This document shows positions 10,059-18,419 of a stretch of 64,000 nucleotides of DNA, piece by piece (the first letter of the stretch is position 1; each line of letters starts with the position of its first letter). Origin of the DNA: Marivivens sp. (lineage in GTDB: Bacteria > Pseudomonadota > Alphaproteobacteria > Rhodobacterales > Rhodobacteraceae); assembly GCA_024642115.1 (NCBI GenBank), contig JAHEBU010000010.1, forward strand, positions 1-64,000, in the 5' to 3' direction. A program made the translations under genes and the position numbers. The notes under the pieces were generated by a model, which worked only from the letters and a program-made list of their open reading frames with translations, was not told where the DNA came from and did no database searches.

Positions 10059-10271
10059 ATGACCCCGATGAAGATTTCCGAAGTCCACTATAACCCCTGT
10101 TCTGGCGCGTTCGAGGCACGGGTCGATATTCAGAGGAATGGCCGGACCTATCGCTATCCCTGCCAGGTGGCCGGCCCCGTGACCATGGAACCCGAACGGG
10201 TCAACGCCGCCCTGGTCCGCTCTGCAATTTTGATGTCGGACAGTGGAACCAAACTGCATTCCTGGCATTGA
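10059..10271 (+). CDS. Small orphan protein, second of the tandem paralogous pair
   Basis: A 70-aa paralog of the preceding gene. Shared features are V-Y-P---GAFE-RVDI-R-G at the N-terminus, then YRYPCQVAGPVTM-------A---A--MSDS. I start it at 10059 because AAAGG lies seven bases before that ATG; an ATG at 10044 would instead contain this site. Function is unknown. Two diverged copies side by side suggest an old tandem duplication, perhaps of a heteromeric partner. No signal peptide is seen. Confidence 0.68.
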   Translation: MTPMKISEVHYNPCSGAFEARVDIQRNGRTYRYPCQVAGPVTMEPERVNAALVRSAILMSDSGTKLHSWH

Positions 10272-10349
10272 TACTTTGAAGCCTGCAGCTGCCGGTGGCC
10301 TCATCGATCTGTCCCCGAATTGGCCTGTCCCCCCGGCTCTGCACATTCT

Positions 10350-10399
10350 GGCCCTGTCTCGCGCCCGATTCCCTCGTGTCGCCGGACAGGGCCTTTTTT
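10350..10399 (+). terminator. Terminator after the small paralogous pair
   Basis: GGCCCTGTC (10350-10358) pairs with GACAGGGCC (10385-10393) around a 26-base loop, followed by six Ts (10394-10399). The loop is long for a simple terminator, but the stem and T-run are convincing. Confidence 0.8.
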
Positions 10400-10473
10400 C
10401 TGACAATTCGTCGGCAACCTTTTGTTCTGGTTTTGGTGGCAGTGTTTGGGCAGAACCAACCCGCAGGTTAACC

Positions 10474-10668
10474 ATGCCACTCGCCTACGATCCGATCGAA
10501 ATCACTTTGCGACGCAAGTTGTTGTTCCGCCTGCTGCGCAACTTCGACTTTGACAATCCCCGGTTCCATGACGCCCCGATTAGTGACCCGATCCCCGACG
10601 CGGACCTGTTACCGGCGGACGAATTCCTGTTTCGCCCGACCCAGCCGGACCGATTCCTCACTCATTGA
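10474..10668 (+). CDS. Small hypothetical protein
   Basis: A 64-aa reading frame starting MPLAYDPIEITLRRKLLFRL, preceded by AGGTTAACC. The N-terminal half is basic and amphipathic; the C-terminal half is acidic and Pro-rich (DPIPDADLLPADEF). No family is recognised. Its last 11 bases overlap the 3' end of the convergent NfeD-like gene. A typical composition and a fair ribosome-binding site make it plausible, but it could be spurious. Confidence 0.5.
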   Translation: MPLAYDPIEITLRRKLLFRLLRNFDFDNPRFHDAPISDPIPDADLLPADEFLFRPTQPDRFLTH

Positions 10669-10933
10669 TATCGCGGTCCCAGATCTTGACCTGACCCGCT
10701 TTCAGGCCAAAAATCTTGCGCAGGGCCAGATAGGCCGCCAGAGATAGGACCGCAAAGATCAGCAGTGACACGGGAAGAGATATCCCGTGCAACCCCAACA
10801 CCTCGATCAGTCCCACGCCAAAGGCGCCAATGCCAAAGCCCAGAAAGATGTAGCCGGGAACGATGACCTCAAGCGTCACCAGCAGCAGCGCCGCAGACAT
10901 CCAGACCCACCACTGGCTCCAAAGTCCGGCCAT
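10658..10933 (-). CDS. Short NfeD-like membrane protein
   Basis: A 91-aa protein with two or three hydrophobic segments (LLLVTLEVIVPGYIFLGFGIG, then ISLPVSLLIFAVLSLAAYLA) and a short C-terminal tail. This is the YbbK/YbbL-type NfeD layout without a full OB-fold domain. Such proteins accompany SPFH-domain proteins in the inner membrane. Here its ATG overlaps the stop of the QmcA-like gene by one base (TGATG), which supports a shared operon and complex. Function is likely in membrane-domain organisation; details are unknown. Confidence 0.85.
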   Translation of the reverse strand: MAGLWSQWWVWMSAALLLVTLEVIVPGYIFLGFGIGAFGVGLIEVLGLHGISLPVSLLIFAVLSLAAYLALRKIFGLKAGQVKIWDRDINE

Positions 10934-11826
10934 CAGCCCCTCCCTTTGAGCATCTTGAACGCGTCGCCAAACGCCTCCATCGCGTTGGCGGGCAGGATGA
11001 TCGTCTGTTTGCCCGGGCCGTTGCCCAGCGCATTCAGCGCCTCGACCTGTTTCAGGGCGACCTGATACTGTGCAGCCTCGATCCCGTTCTGGGCGATGGC
11101 TTCGGCCACGACGCCGGTAGCATAGGCTTCGGCGTCAGCGGTGATGCGGCGGGCCTTGGCCACCTGTTCGGCGGCGTAAAGCTCGGCATCGGCGGACAGT
11201 TCGACCGCACGCTTCTTGCCCTCGGCCTCGGTCACCTGCGCGCGGCGGGCGCGTTCGGCGTTCAGCTGCTGCAACATTGCGGCTCGGGTCGCGGCATCCA
11301 GATTGACATCCAGAATCTCGGTCCGCGTCACCTCGATCCCCCAGTCATCGACCTGCTGGGCCAACTGGTCGCGGATCGACGCGATCACGGTGGCGCGGTT
11401 CGACTGCACCTGATCCAGCTCCATCCGGCCAATTTCAGACCGGACGATCCCGGCGACAGTGGTGGAAATGGCGCCGTCCACGTCACGGATACGGTACACG
11501 GTCTTTTCCGGTTCGATGATGCGGTAAAAGACCGACGTTTCCACCGACACCAGCACGTTGTCCGACGTGATGGCGTCCTGATTCATCGACGGCAGCTGAC
11601 GTTCCAGAATGGATATCTTGTGGGCCACTCGGTCCAGAAACGGAATGATGAAGTTGATCCCCGGCCCCAGTACGGCACGCAGCCGACCCAGCCGTTCGAC
11701 GACATATTTTTCGGACTGCGGCACGATGCGGACACCGGCCATGATGCAGATGATGATAAACAGGGCGAGCAGGATCAGAACGATATTTCCGCCAACAACG
11801 CGGGTCAGAATGTCTTCAATCGGCAT
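10933..11826 (-). CDS. qmcA: QmcA-like SPFH/band 7 membrane protein
   Basis: A 297-aa member of the stomatin/prohibitin/flotillin superfamily, anchored by one N-terminal helix (IVLILLALFIIICIMAGV). It has the band 7 domain (VPQSEKYVVERLGRLRAVL to VTRTEILDVNLDAATRAAM) and a long Ala/Glu-rich coiled coil from about residue 190 that drives oligomerisation. It is expected to build large ring assemblies in the inner membrane that scaffold or regulate FtsH-type proteolysis. The start overlaps the NUDIX gene end by 11 bases, so a three-gene minus-strand operon with the NfeD-like protein is likely. Confidence 0.92.
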   Translation of the reverse strand: MPIEDILTRVVGGNIVLILLALFIIICIMAGVRIVPQSEKYVVERLGRLRAVLGPGINFIIPFLDRVAHKISILERQLPSMNQDAITSDNVLVSVETSVFYRIIEPEKTVYRIRDVDGAISTTVAGIVRSEIGRMELDQVQSNRATVIASIRDQLAQQVDDWGIEVTRTEILDVNLDAATRAAMLQQLNAERARRAQVTEAEGKKRAVELSADAELYAAEQVAKARRITADAEAYATGVVAEAIAQNGIEAAQYQVALKQVEALNALGNGPGKQTIILPANAMEAFGDAFKMLKGRG

Positions 11827-12292
11827 TTTTGAAATCCTTCAGGTCAACGTGCGAAACAGATAAGCGTGGATCTTCGCGAATAGAAGCCTCTTGCAGCCAA
11901 AGTTGCAACCGTCGGGCAAGCGACGGGATGGCACGGGGATGGCGGACAAAGTTCCAGGGTTGCATCAACGCCCATCCCTGACCTTCGTTTCCGAACACGA
12001 TCCCGGCCTCTGCCCCATCGGGCAGGCGGGCCACAAAGAACCAGCTGCGGCCGCCGCGTGCAGATGGATAGGCCCCCGACCACAGCACCTCTGCCGCATC
12101 CAGCGACAACCCCACCTCCTCGCGGGTTTCGCGCGTGACAGTCTGCACCGGACTTTCGTCTCCCTCACGCCCGCCACCCGGGAAATCCAGCATGCTCGGA
12201 AAAGGGATGTGGGCAAAATCGTCGCGCAGGGTGACCAGCAGCTTGTCCCCGATGAACAGAGCCACCTTTGCGCCGCCGAATGCGTCAGGCAA
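11816..12292 (-). CDS. NUDIX hydrolase
   Basis: A 158-aa enzyme with a complete NUDIX box, GGGREGDESPVQTVTRETRE followed by EVGL, which binds the metals that cleave nucleoside diphosphate-type substrates. The substrate cannot be told. The start codon is TTG at 12292, where the frame reads M-PDAFGG. It overlaps the end of the upstream Asp-box gene by eight bases, consistent with translational coupling. At its own end it overlaps qmcA by 11 bases. Confidence 0.9.
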   Translation of the reverse strand: MPDAFGGAKVALFIGDKLLVTLRDDFAHIPFPSMLDFPGGGREGDESPVQTVTRETREEVGLSLDAAEVLWSGAYPSARGGRSWFFVARLPDGAEAGIVFGNEGQGWALMQPWNFVRHPRAIPSLARRLQLWLQEASIREDPRLSVSHVDLKDFKNAD

Positions 12293-13406
12293 CCGTCAAC
12301 GTCTCGACACTCAGGACGGTCGGCAGATGGCGGGCCACCTCGGACCAATTCTCGCCCTCGTCCACCGACGCAAAGACCGACCCGGAATTCGTGCCGAAAT
12401 AAACCCCCGCAGGCTCTGCGCTGTCGGTGGTCATGGCCTGGCGCAACACGGTGAAATAACACGCCTCCTGCGGCAATCCCGCCCGGCGGTCTACCCAGGT
12501 CTGCCCACCGTCTGATGATTGCCAGACCGCAGCCTTGGCCCCGGTGGGAAACCGGCCCTGCGAGTCGCCATTCAGCGGAAACACCCACAGGGTCTGGGGG
12601 TCGCGGGGATGAACGGCCACGGGAAAGCCGAAGTCGGATGGCAGCCCGTCGGTGATCGACTGCCAACTACGGGCTCCATCGGCCGATCGAAACACTCCAT
12701 GATGGTTTTGTTGGTACAGGATGTCTCCATCGCCCGCAGCACGAACCATGTTGTGCACGCAATGACCGATCTCGCCCTGCCCTTCGGCATTGGTGCGGCG
12801 GACGCGATGTTCCCATGTCTGGCCACCGTCTTCGGTGGCAAAGACACCCGCGGCGGAAATACCCAGCCACATCTTGGCGGGCACCTTGGGGTCGCTGACA
12901 ATGGTGTGCAAGGTCAGGCCGGCCGCACCCGGCTGCCAGCTTTCGGCACCAGGTTGATTATTCAGACTTTCGACCTTGGTCCAGGTAGCACCGCCATCCG
13001 TGCTGCGAAACAACGCGGCAGGCTTGACGCCCGCGAACAACACGCCATCGACAAAGGCTAACGACCAGACGGCATCAACCGTCTTGGCAAAGGGGGCAAC
13101 ATCTGGGATCGGAACACCCCAGGCGGCTGCCTGATCAGGGTCGTTCCTCATCCAGTCATCAAACTTTCCATTGGACAACTTTGACAGGGTCCAGGTGGCG
13201 CCGTTGTCGTCCGACCGCCAGACGCCCGCGCCATGCCAGTCGCCGCCACCGCCGGCCCATAACCGGCCAGTGTCGGGGCAACCGACCACATGATTGATCG
13301 GCCAGCCGTCGCAGAACGGGCCGCGCACAGAAACGGTGGCCCGGTCGGCGGTCATCTCCAGCACAAACGCCCCCTTGGTCGTCCCGACTAGCAAGCTCTG
13401 GGTCAT
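12285..13406 (-). CDS. Asp-box (BNR) beta-propeller protein
   Basis: A 373-aa soluble protein with at least six Asp-box repeats (SDDNGATW, STDGGATW, TEDGGQTW, SADGARSW, SSDGGQTW, SVDEGENW) spaced as in sialidase- or Vps10-like propellers. No signal peptide is present (MTQSLLVGTTKGAFVLEM), so it should be cytoplasmic. Similar proteins are labelled exo-sialidase-like or WD40/YVTN/BNR-like, but the catalytic residues of sialidases are not evident, so a binding or scaffolding role is just as likely. AGGAATGAC lies before the ATG. It heads a cluster with the NUDIX, QmcA and NfeD genes. Confidence 0.82.
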   Translation of the reverse strand: MTQSLLVGTTKGAFVLEMTADRATVSVRGPFCDGWPINHVVGCPDTGRLWAGGGGDWHGAGVWRSDDNGATWTLSKLSNGKFDDWMRNDPDQAAAWGVPIPDVAPFAKTVDAVWSLAFVDGVLFAGVKPAALFRSTDGGATWTKVESLNNQPGAESWQPGAAGLTLHTIVSDPKVPAKMWLGISAAGVFATEDGGQTWEHRVRRTNAEGQGEIGHCVHNMVRAAGDGDILYQQNHHGVFRSADGARSWQSITDGLPSDFGFPVAVHPRDPQTLWVFPLNGDSQGRFPTGAKAAVWQSSDGGQTWVDRRAGLPQEACYFTVLRQAMTTDSAEPAGVYFGTNSGSVFASVDEGENWSEVARHLPTVLSVETLTVA

Positions 13407-13550
13407 GTCATTCCTCCTTGGGACAGACAGCCGCTTTTACCATGTGTCAGGTCGCGGCCAAAGCCGGATGTTTGCCACGCAACGCCCGGTGTCCCAACCA
13501 ATTTCAAATTCTTCGGGCGCTATGAATTAACCGCAGCGAAAGGAACCGCC

Positions 13551-14402
13551 ATGCCCGAATTGATGACCCTCCCCCTGTCAGACATCGACCGCGATGCCTT
13601 TCCTCGCGACCGGACCTTTCAGGCGGACACCGCCTTTGACGAATTGTGCCTGTCGATCCTTCAGGACGGCCTGCGCCAACCGGTCGAGGTTTGCGCCGTC
13701 GAAGGCGAGACCCCCTTTGCCTTGATTTCGGGCTACCGGCGATTGGCCGCCGTCTCCAAACTAAACGAAAACGGCATTCCCGGTTTTGACACGATCAAAG
13801 CGTTTCTGTTGCGGCCCGAAAACGCAGCAGCAGGGTTTGCCATGATGATTGCTGAAAACGATATCCGGTCTGACCTGTCGGCATGGGACAGGGGACGCAT
13901 CCTCGTCGACTCGGTTGACCACGGCTATTTCGACTCGCTCGACGGGGCCATCCGGGTTCTACACCCGGCGGCAGACCGGGCCAAACAGGCGCGCCTACGC
14001 AGCCTGGCACAGGTGGTCCAGACGTTCGACGGGCTGCTGTCAGAACCCCACTGCTACAGTCAGGCCAAATTACTGCGGCTGGCGGCCTCCTGCAGGGAAG
14101 GGTTCGGTGACCTGATGACGGACGCGCTTGGCGATGTCTCGTCCCGCAATCCCGCCTCGCAATGGGATCTGCTCGGTCGGATCATGGCCGAGGCCGAACT
14201 GGCCCATCGGGACCCGGTTCGACTGGCCGACGACACCCGGCCCGGCTACCCCCGGCGGCGGATGCGCGTGCGGGCGACACTCGTTATCCGGCGCGAATTC
14301 GCCCCAGATGGCTGGACCCTGCGGTTCACCGGGCGCGAGGCGACAGGCCGCTTGATGCAGGAAATCATGGACCACATCGACCTGAACTTCGGGCGGGACT
14401 GA
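13551..14402 (+). CDS. Stand-alone ParB/Sulfiredoxin-like nuclease-domain protein
   Basis: A 283-aa protein whose N-terminal half matches the ParB N-terminal fold: LPLSDIDRDAFPRDR, ILQDGLRQPVEV, then ISGYRRLAAV in place of the usual GERR motif, and ENDIRSDLSAWDRGR. The middle could hold a DNA-binding helical region. No ParA partner, replication gene or parS-like repeat is next to it, so it is not an ordinary partition locus. GCGAAAGGAACCGCC precedes the ATG. It may be a nucleotide-dependent DNA-binding regulator; the role is unknown. Confidence 0.8.
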   Translation: MPELMTLPLSDIDRDAFPRDRTFQADTAFDELCLSILQDGLRQPVEVCAVEGETPFALISGYRRLAAVSKLNENGIPGFDTIKAFLLRPENAAAGFAMMIAENDIRSDLSAWDRGRILVDSVDHGYFDSLDGAIRVLHPAADRAKQARLRSLAQVVQTFDGLLSEPHCYSQAKLLRLAASCREGFGDLMTDALGDVSSRNPASQWDLLGRIMAEAELAHRDPVRLADDTRPGYPRRRMRVRATLVIRREFAPDGWTLRFTGREATGRLMQEIMDHIDLNFGRD

Positions 14403-14448
14403 CCCTCGAACTCGCGCGGTTGACAGACCGGTCCGACCGTCTTGTTTC

Positions 14449-15222
14449 CTAATCCAGCGCGCACAAGCCAGAACAGGATGTCATTCCGAAAGACGCCCGG
14501 ATGTCCTGCCCGATCTCTGCCTCCGGGCCAGTCAGACCCGGAAGAACGGTATCAACCTGCGCCACCATCGCCGCCCGGTCAACCGGCGTCATTGCACCGG
14601 CAAAGGCATCGGCGCCTTTGACTAGGCTTCCCAAAAGAATCGCGCGGTTGTCGGGACTGATATCCGGTGATCGCAGCATTAGAATCGTCCCTGTAACCAT
14701 CTCGTTCAAACCCAGCCGGACCTGACGCAGTCCTGCAATTCGCGTTTCGGTCAGTTGATCCGCCGGAAGTGTCTTCAGAAAATCGGAAATCGCCAGAAGA
14801 CCGGCAACGACGGCATCGACGTTGTAAGACGTCGCAACCGCAATTTCATCCTGAAAGAACGCTGTGTTGGCAGCCATATCCGGAACTTGCCCCGGTTGCG
14901 GCGCAAACAGAACATAGGCTTTCTGAACCGCGCCTGCCCGTCCGGCGATCTCGAACAGAACCGGCAGGTCCGCTGCCGTATAGGGCGGTGCGCCAAGGGT
15001 CCCTTGGCTATCAAAGAATTGGCGCAAAACTTCGGCCTCCTGCGGATCGCTCAAGCGGGGCAGCTCTCCCTTGGGCAATGTCTGCTGGACCAAGGCATCC
15101 AATGCCTGAAACGCGGCCCGCGATTTCGACAACCCGTCCTGGGGGATTTCCGCACGGACCGTCCCGGCAAATGTCAGAACACAACCCGCTGCCAACCATA
15201 TCGCGTGATTCACTCGCTTCAT
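14449..15222 (-). CDS. Secreted protein of unknown function
   Basis: A 257-aa protein with a Sec signal (MKRVNHAIWLAAGCVLTFAGTVRA). The mature part is helical and Ala/Leu-rich, with no known domain, and ends in MTSCSGLCALD, where two Cys could form a disulfide. I start it at 15222 because AAAGG stands seven bases before this ATG; the GTG five codons upstream contains that site. It is transcribed toward the ParB-like gene and divergent from dinB. Confidence 0.75.
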   Translation of the reverse strand: MKRVNHAIWLAAGCVLTFAGTVRAEIPQDGLSKSRAAFQALDALVQQTLPKGELPRLSDPQEAEVLRQFFDSQGTLGAPPYTAADLPVLFEIAGRAGAVQKAYVLFAPQPGQVPDMAANTAFFQDEIAVATSYNVDAVVAGLLAISDFLKTLPADQLTETRIAGLRQVRLGLNEMVTGTILMLRSPDISPDNRAILLGSLVKGADAFAGAMTPVDRAAMVAQVDTVLPGLTGPEAEIGQDIRASFGMTSCSGLCALD

Positions 15223-15414
15223 GCCCAAACCTTTCACTGATACATTACGCGCCCTCTCTATCTAAGGTTGCAACCTATCCCAAGCACAGTTGAGGATTAA
15301 CTGCCATGAGCGACTGCACACAGCGCGAGGGTTTCAGCCTCCGGGGCCAATTCGGGCAAAGGCCCTAAATTGCCAATTTCTTGATTATGAATTAGAATCA
15401 TATACTTATAAGTC

Positions 15415-15474
15415 GTTCAAACGTGAACGCCCGAAAACACTCCTCTTTCGGCGTCAAACTGCGGGGTCTATAAT
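15415..15474 (+). promoter_or_regulatory. Palindrome and -10-like box upstream of dinB
   Basis: GTTCA (15415-15419) and TGAAC (15424-15428) form an inverted repeat around AACG. TATAAT occurs at 15469-15474 and overlaps the first dinB start codon. The usual alphaproteobacterial LexA box is a direct repeat (GTTC, seven bases, GTTC), so this is not a standard SOS box. No good -35 hexamer is seen for the TATAAT. Confidence 0.35.
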
Positions 15475-16735
15475 GGTCCCCATGCCCGCCCTCTGCCGCG
15501 CCTGTCTGATCACCTTTGATGCCGGGGCCCGCTGCCCCGCCTGCCGGTCGCCCCGCGTCACGTCCCACGCCGAACTCTTCACCCTCTCCATCGCCCACAT
15601 GGACTGCGACGCCTTTTATGCGAGCGTGGAAAAGCGGGACAACCCCGCGCTGGCCGACAAACCCGTCATCATCGGCGGCGGGCACCGCGGGGTCGTCTCG
15701 ACCGCCTGCTACGTCGCCCGGATCAAGGGGGTAAAATCGGCGATGCCGATGTTTCAGGCGCTCAAACTCTGCCCCGACGCGGTCGTGGTGCGGCCCCGGA
15801 TGGATGCCTATGTCGAGGCTTCCAAGGCCGTCCGCAAGCTGATGGATGAACTGACCCCCATCGTCGAACCGCTCAGCCTGGACGAAGCTTTCCTCGACCT
15901 CACCGGCACAGCCCGCCTCCACGGCGCCCCCCCGGCGGTCATGCTGGCCCGGCTGACCAAACGGATGAAGGATGACCTTGGGCTGACCGGCTCGATCGGC
16001 CTCAGCCACAACAAATTCCTGGCCAAGGTCGCCTCCGACCTCGACAAACCCCGCGGCTTTTCCGTGATCGGCGCGGGCGAGACGGTCGAATTCCTGCGGC
16101 CCAAACCGGTGCGGTTGATCTGGGGGATCGGCCCCGCCGCACAAGAAAGCCTCGACGCGGCCGGCATCCGAACCTTTGACGACCTGCTCCGCTGGGAACT
16201 CGACGACCTCACCCACCGCTTCGGCGGGATGGGAGAGCGGCTCTGGCACCTTGCCCGGGGCGAGGATCACCGCCGCGTCTCGGCCCACACTCCGGTCAAG
16301 GGTCTGTCGAACGAGACGACATTTCATGACGACACGTCGGACCTCGACCTGCTCGACGGGCATATCTTTCGGCTGGCCGAAACCCTGTCTGCGCGGGCCA
16401 AGGCGCGGGAAATTGCGGGGCGAGTCGTGACATTGAAACTCAAACGATCCAACCACACGCTGTTGTCCAAACGAACATCACTGCATCACCCGACCCAACT
16501 GGCCGACACGATCTATCGGACCGCCCGCGCCCTGCTTGATCAGGTGGGGGATCGGGGGCCGTACCGGTTGTTGGGGGTCGGTATCAGCGACCTCACCGAC
16601 GCCACGCAAGCCGACCGCGAAGGCGACCTGCTCGACCCCGACGCCGAAAAACGGGCGCTTGCCGAACGGGCGGCGGACAAGATCCGGCAGAAATATGGCA
16701 AGGCGGCGATCACCAAGGGCCGCGCGCTGCGATGA
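15473..16735 (+). CDS. dinB: DNA polymerase IV (Y-family translesion polymerase)
   Basis: A 420-aa lesion-bypass polymerase. Catalytic acidic residues lie in SIAHMDCDAFYASVE (Asp44) and in SLDEAFLDLT; the finger, thumb (helix-hairpin-helix VRLIWGIGPAA) and little-finger domains follow. The N-terminus carries an added four-Cys zinc-ribbon-like module (Cys8, Cys11, Cys21, Cys24 in CRAC...CPAC) that E. coli DinB lacks. A second ATG at 15482 is also possible; if the TATAAT at 15469 is the promoter the message would be leaderless. A canonical beta-clamp motif at the C-terminus is not obvious. Confidence 0.95.
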   Translation: MVPMPALCRACLITFDAGARCPACRSPRVTSHAELFTLSIAHMDCDAFYASVEKRDNPALADKPVIIGGGHRGVVSTACYVARIKGVKSAMPMFQALKLCPDAVVVRPRMDAYVEASKAVRKLMDELTPIVEPLSLDEAFLDLTGTARLHGAPPAVMLARLTKRMKDDLGLTGSIGLSHNKFLAKVASDLDKPRGFSVIGAGETVEFLRPKPVRLIWGIGPAAQESLDAAGIRTFDDLLRWELDDLTHRFGGMGERLWHLARGEDHRRVSAHTPVKGLSNETTFHDDTSDLDLLDGHIFRLAETLSARAKAREIAGRVVTLKLKRSNHTLLSKRTSLHHPTQLADTIYRTARALLDQVGDRGPYRLLGVGISDLTDATQADREGDLLDPDAEKRALAERAADKIRQKYGKAAITKGRALR

Positions 16736-16739
16736 CGGC

Positions 16740-17306
16740 CTAGAGCGCCAATATACGGCGATAGGTCAAGATCGCCATGCGCTGATGCGGATATTGGCCG
16801 TTCAAATGGGTCAGGCCAGCAAAGGAAAAATCGTTTCGTTCAAGGACTTTGCGCGAGGCGTGGTTGTCACGGTCGACTGTGGCACCCAGTCTTGACAGGC
16901 CCAACTCTACCAAAGCCCTGACGCAAGCGTGATTGACAAGGGCCGAACCCACACCGATCCCCCACCAGTCGGGGCGCACAAAGTAAGAAAGAGACGCGTT
17001 TTCAATGCACACTGCGCCGATAACCGCCTTGTCCGCTTCGGCCGCGTCGTTGACCGCGACAATTCGGGGATCCGGGTCCGCGGATTGCGGTGCAAGGCTG
17101 GCGAACCAGTCAACTGGAGGCAAACCAGAACCGGTCATGGACCAAGGAGAGAACCGTTCGGCAACGGCCGAGTGGCAAAGCAGATTTTCAACGTCGTCGA
17201 GGTCTTTGTCCAACGGCGTTCGATAAATGAGATTTCCAGCCGAAAACTGCGATGCATCTCCGGCGATTTGGGGCCAACTATTGGACAGTGCACCCACCCG
17301 TGTCAT
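16740..17306 (-). CDS. GNAT-family N-acetyltransferase
   Basis: A 188-aa RimJ/RimL-like acetyltransferase with the acetyl-CoA-binding segment YFVRPDWWGIGVGSALVNHA and the family end pattern LGATVDRDNHASRKVLERNDF. It acetylates an unknown amine, protein or small molecule. The chosen ATG overlaps the upstream low-GC gene by 29 bases; a later start cannot be excluded. It converges on dinB with only four bases between the stops, and no clear terminator is visible. Confidence 0.85.
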   Translation of the reverse strand: MTRVGALSNSWPQIAGDASQFSAGNLIYRTPLDKDLDDVENLLCHSAVAERFSPWSMTGSGLPPVDWFASLAPQSADPDPRIVAVNDAAEADKAVIGAVCIENASLSYFVRPDWWGIGVGSALVNHACVRALVELGLSRLGATVDRDNHASRKVLERNDFSFAGLTHLNGQYPHQRMAILTYRRILAL

Positions 17307-17901
17307 GTGGACCTTCCATATCGGAGACTGTCACTTCTCCGGTCATCTGGACCGTGACGCTACATGAACTTTTCCCGCTAAACAGCGCGCCAGTCGAAAC
17401 CATTTCTTCCTTCATAGCGGCCGGATCGACTTTCAAAACACTGACCAGGGAATTGTTAAGACTTTCCGCCGTACAATCATGACTGCCGGCTTCCACCTGT
17501 TTCATCTGTTTGTACACTAGCCGTGCCGTATCGCTGGTTTTTGTATTGGGCGCCTTGTATGTCGCAATGTGTTCGCTCTCGATATTCTCAAGATTCACGC
17601 GCTCTTTCAAATTTCGTTCAATAGCCTGATCCACAATGCTTTGCGGACCAAGACCCCTGTGAATGACCGCAGTTCCAACGTATTTGCCACCACTCTTGAC
17701 CCGGACCACCCCAAACGAGCACCAGGTTAGAGCTCCGGACTGAAGTTCGGCCTCGGACCCCGCCGGAACAAAGTACACCTCGTCAGCGCCAACTAATCTG
17801 GCTTGTCGCGCCTGGCTGCTACCCGCGCTTCGGACTTGTGGCGTAAGACTTGGCCCGGAAGTTGCAGCCGCGCCTTGGGTCGCCGCTCTGATAAACCTCA
17901 T
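17278..17901 (-). CDS. Orphan protein, lower GC than neighbours
   Basis: A 207-aa protein I do not recognise. The ATG at 17901 is preceded by GGAGA seven bases upstream. In-frame alternatives are TTG at 17952 and ATG at 17937, both with poorer sites. The N-terminal part is rich in Ala, Ser and Arg (ATQGAAATSGPSLTPQVRSA); no cleavable signal is evident. Cys residues occur in LTWCSF, SHDCTA, SSCSV and GGCTV. Base composition is near 50% GC, clearly lower than flanking genes, which suggests recent acquisition. The adjoining upstream region is likewise odd. Confidence 0.55.
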   Translation of the reverse strand: MRFIRAATQGAAATSGPSLTPQVRSAGSSQARQARLVGADEVYFVPAGSEAELQSGALTWCSFGVVRVKSGGKYVGTAVIHRGLGPQSIVDQAIERNLKERVNLENIESEHIATYKAPNTKTSDTARLVYKQMKQVEAGSHDCTAESLNNSLVSVLKVDPAAMKEEMVSTGALFSGKSSCSVTVQMTGEVTVSDMEGPHDTGGCTVQ

Positions 17902-18419
17902 TTTCAAATCTCCGTTTTTATCGCGAAAATTGAGCATGCCAGTCGAATTCAACTTAAGGCAGAATCAGGCAAAACCATAGTAAAAATTCCGATGGTTTAA
18001 GATTGCCGATGACGCATTTTACGTCGTGATGCAGACCCAACTGCGGACAAGTTCGGTCAGGCGGCTCTGACCAAGCGGGGGCAAAATCCCGCGCCGACAA
18101 GGCGGCCACTTTTCCGAGCCCAAAAAACCGTCGCCAGAGGCCTCTCGATCAACGAAGGGAGTGCCGGTCAGTCGCACGTCTCCTCCGAACGGCAAGCCGG
18201 CCCGCTTTGAGGTGGGACTTGACCCACATTGCCCCTCAGATAGGCTGAACGCGACATAGATCGGAGGGCCGCGTGATGACACGCCGCAATCGCCAGTTTG
18301 GCCCTGTCCCTGCCCTGCAAACCCGTTTGCAGGGCTGATCCGGGACATTACACCACATCCCAGGGTCTGCCCTTTCCGGCAGTGCGATCGCATTGCAGCC
18401 TTTCAGACCCGAGCCAAAA
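17902..18419. other. Gene-poor region with a long palindrome
   Basis: No gene is supported over about 500 bases between the orphan gene and the ABC-F gene. At 18312-18335 an almost unbroken palindrome pairs GCCCTGCAAAC with GTTTGCAGGGC across two bases. No T-run follows, so it is not a standard terminator. It could be an operator, a recombination relic or an RNA hairpin. The 3' part must hold the ABC-F promoter. Confidence 0.45.
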
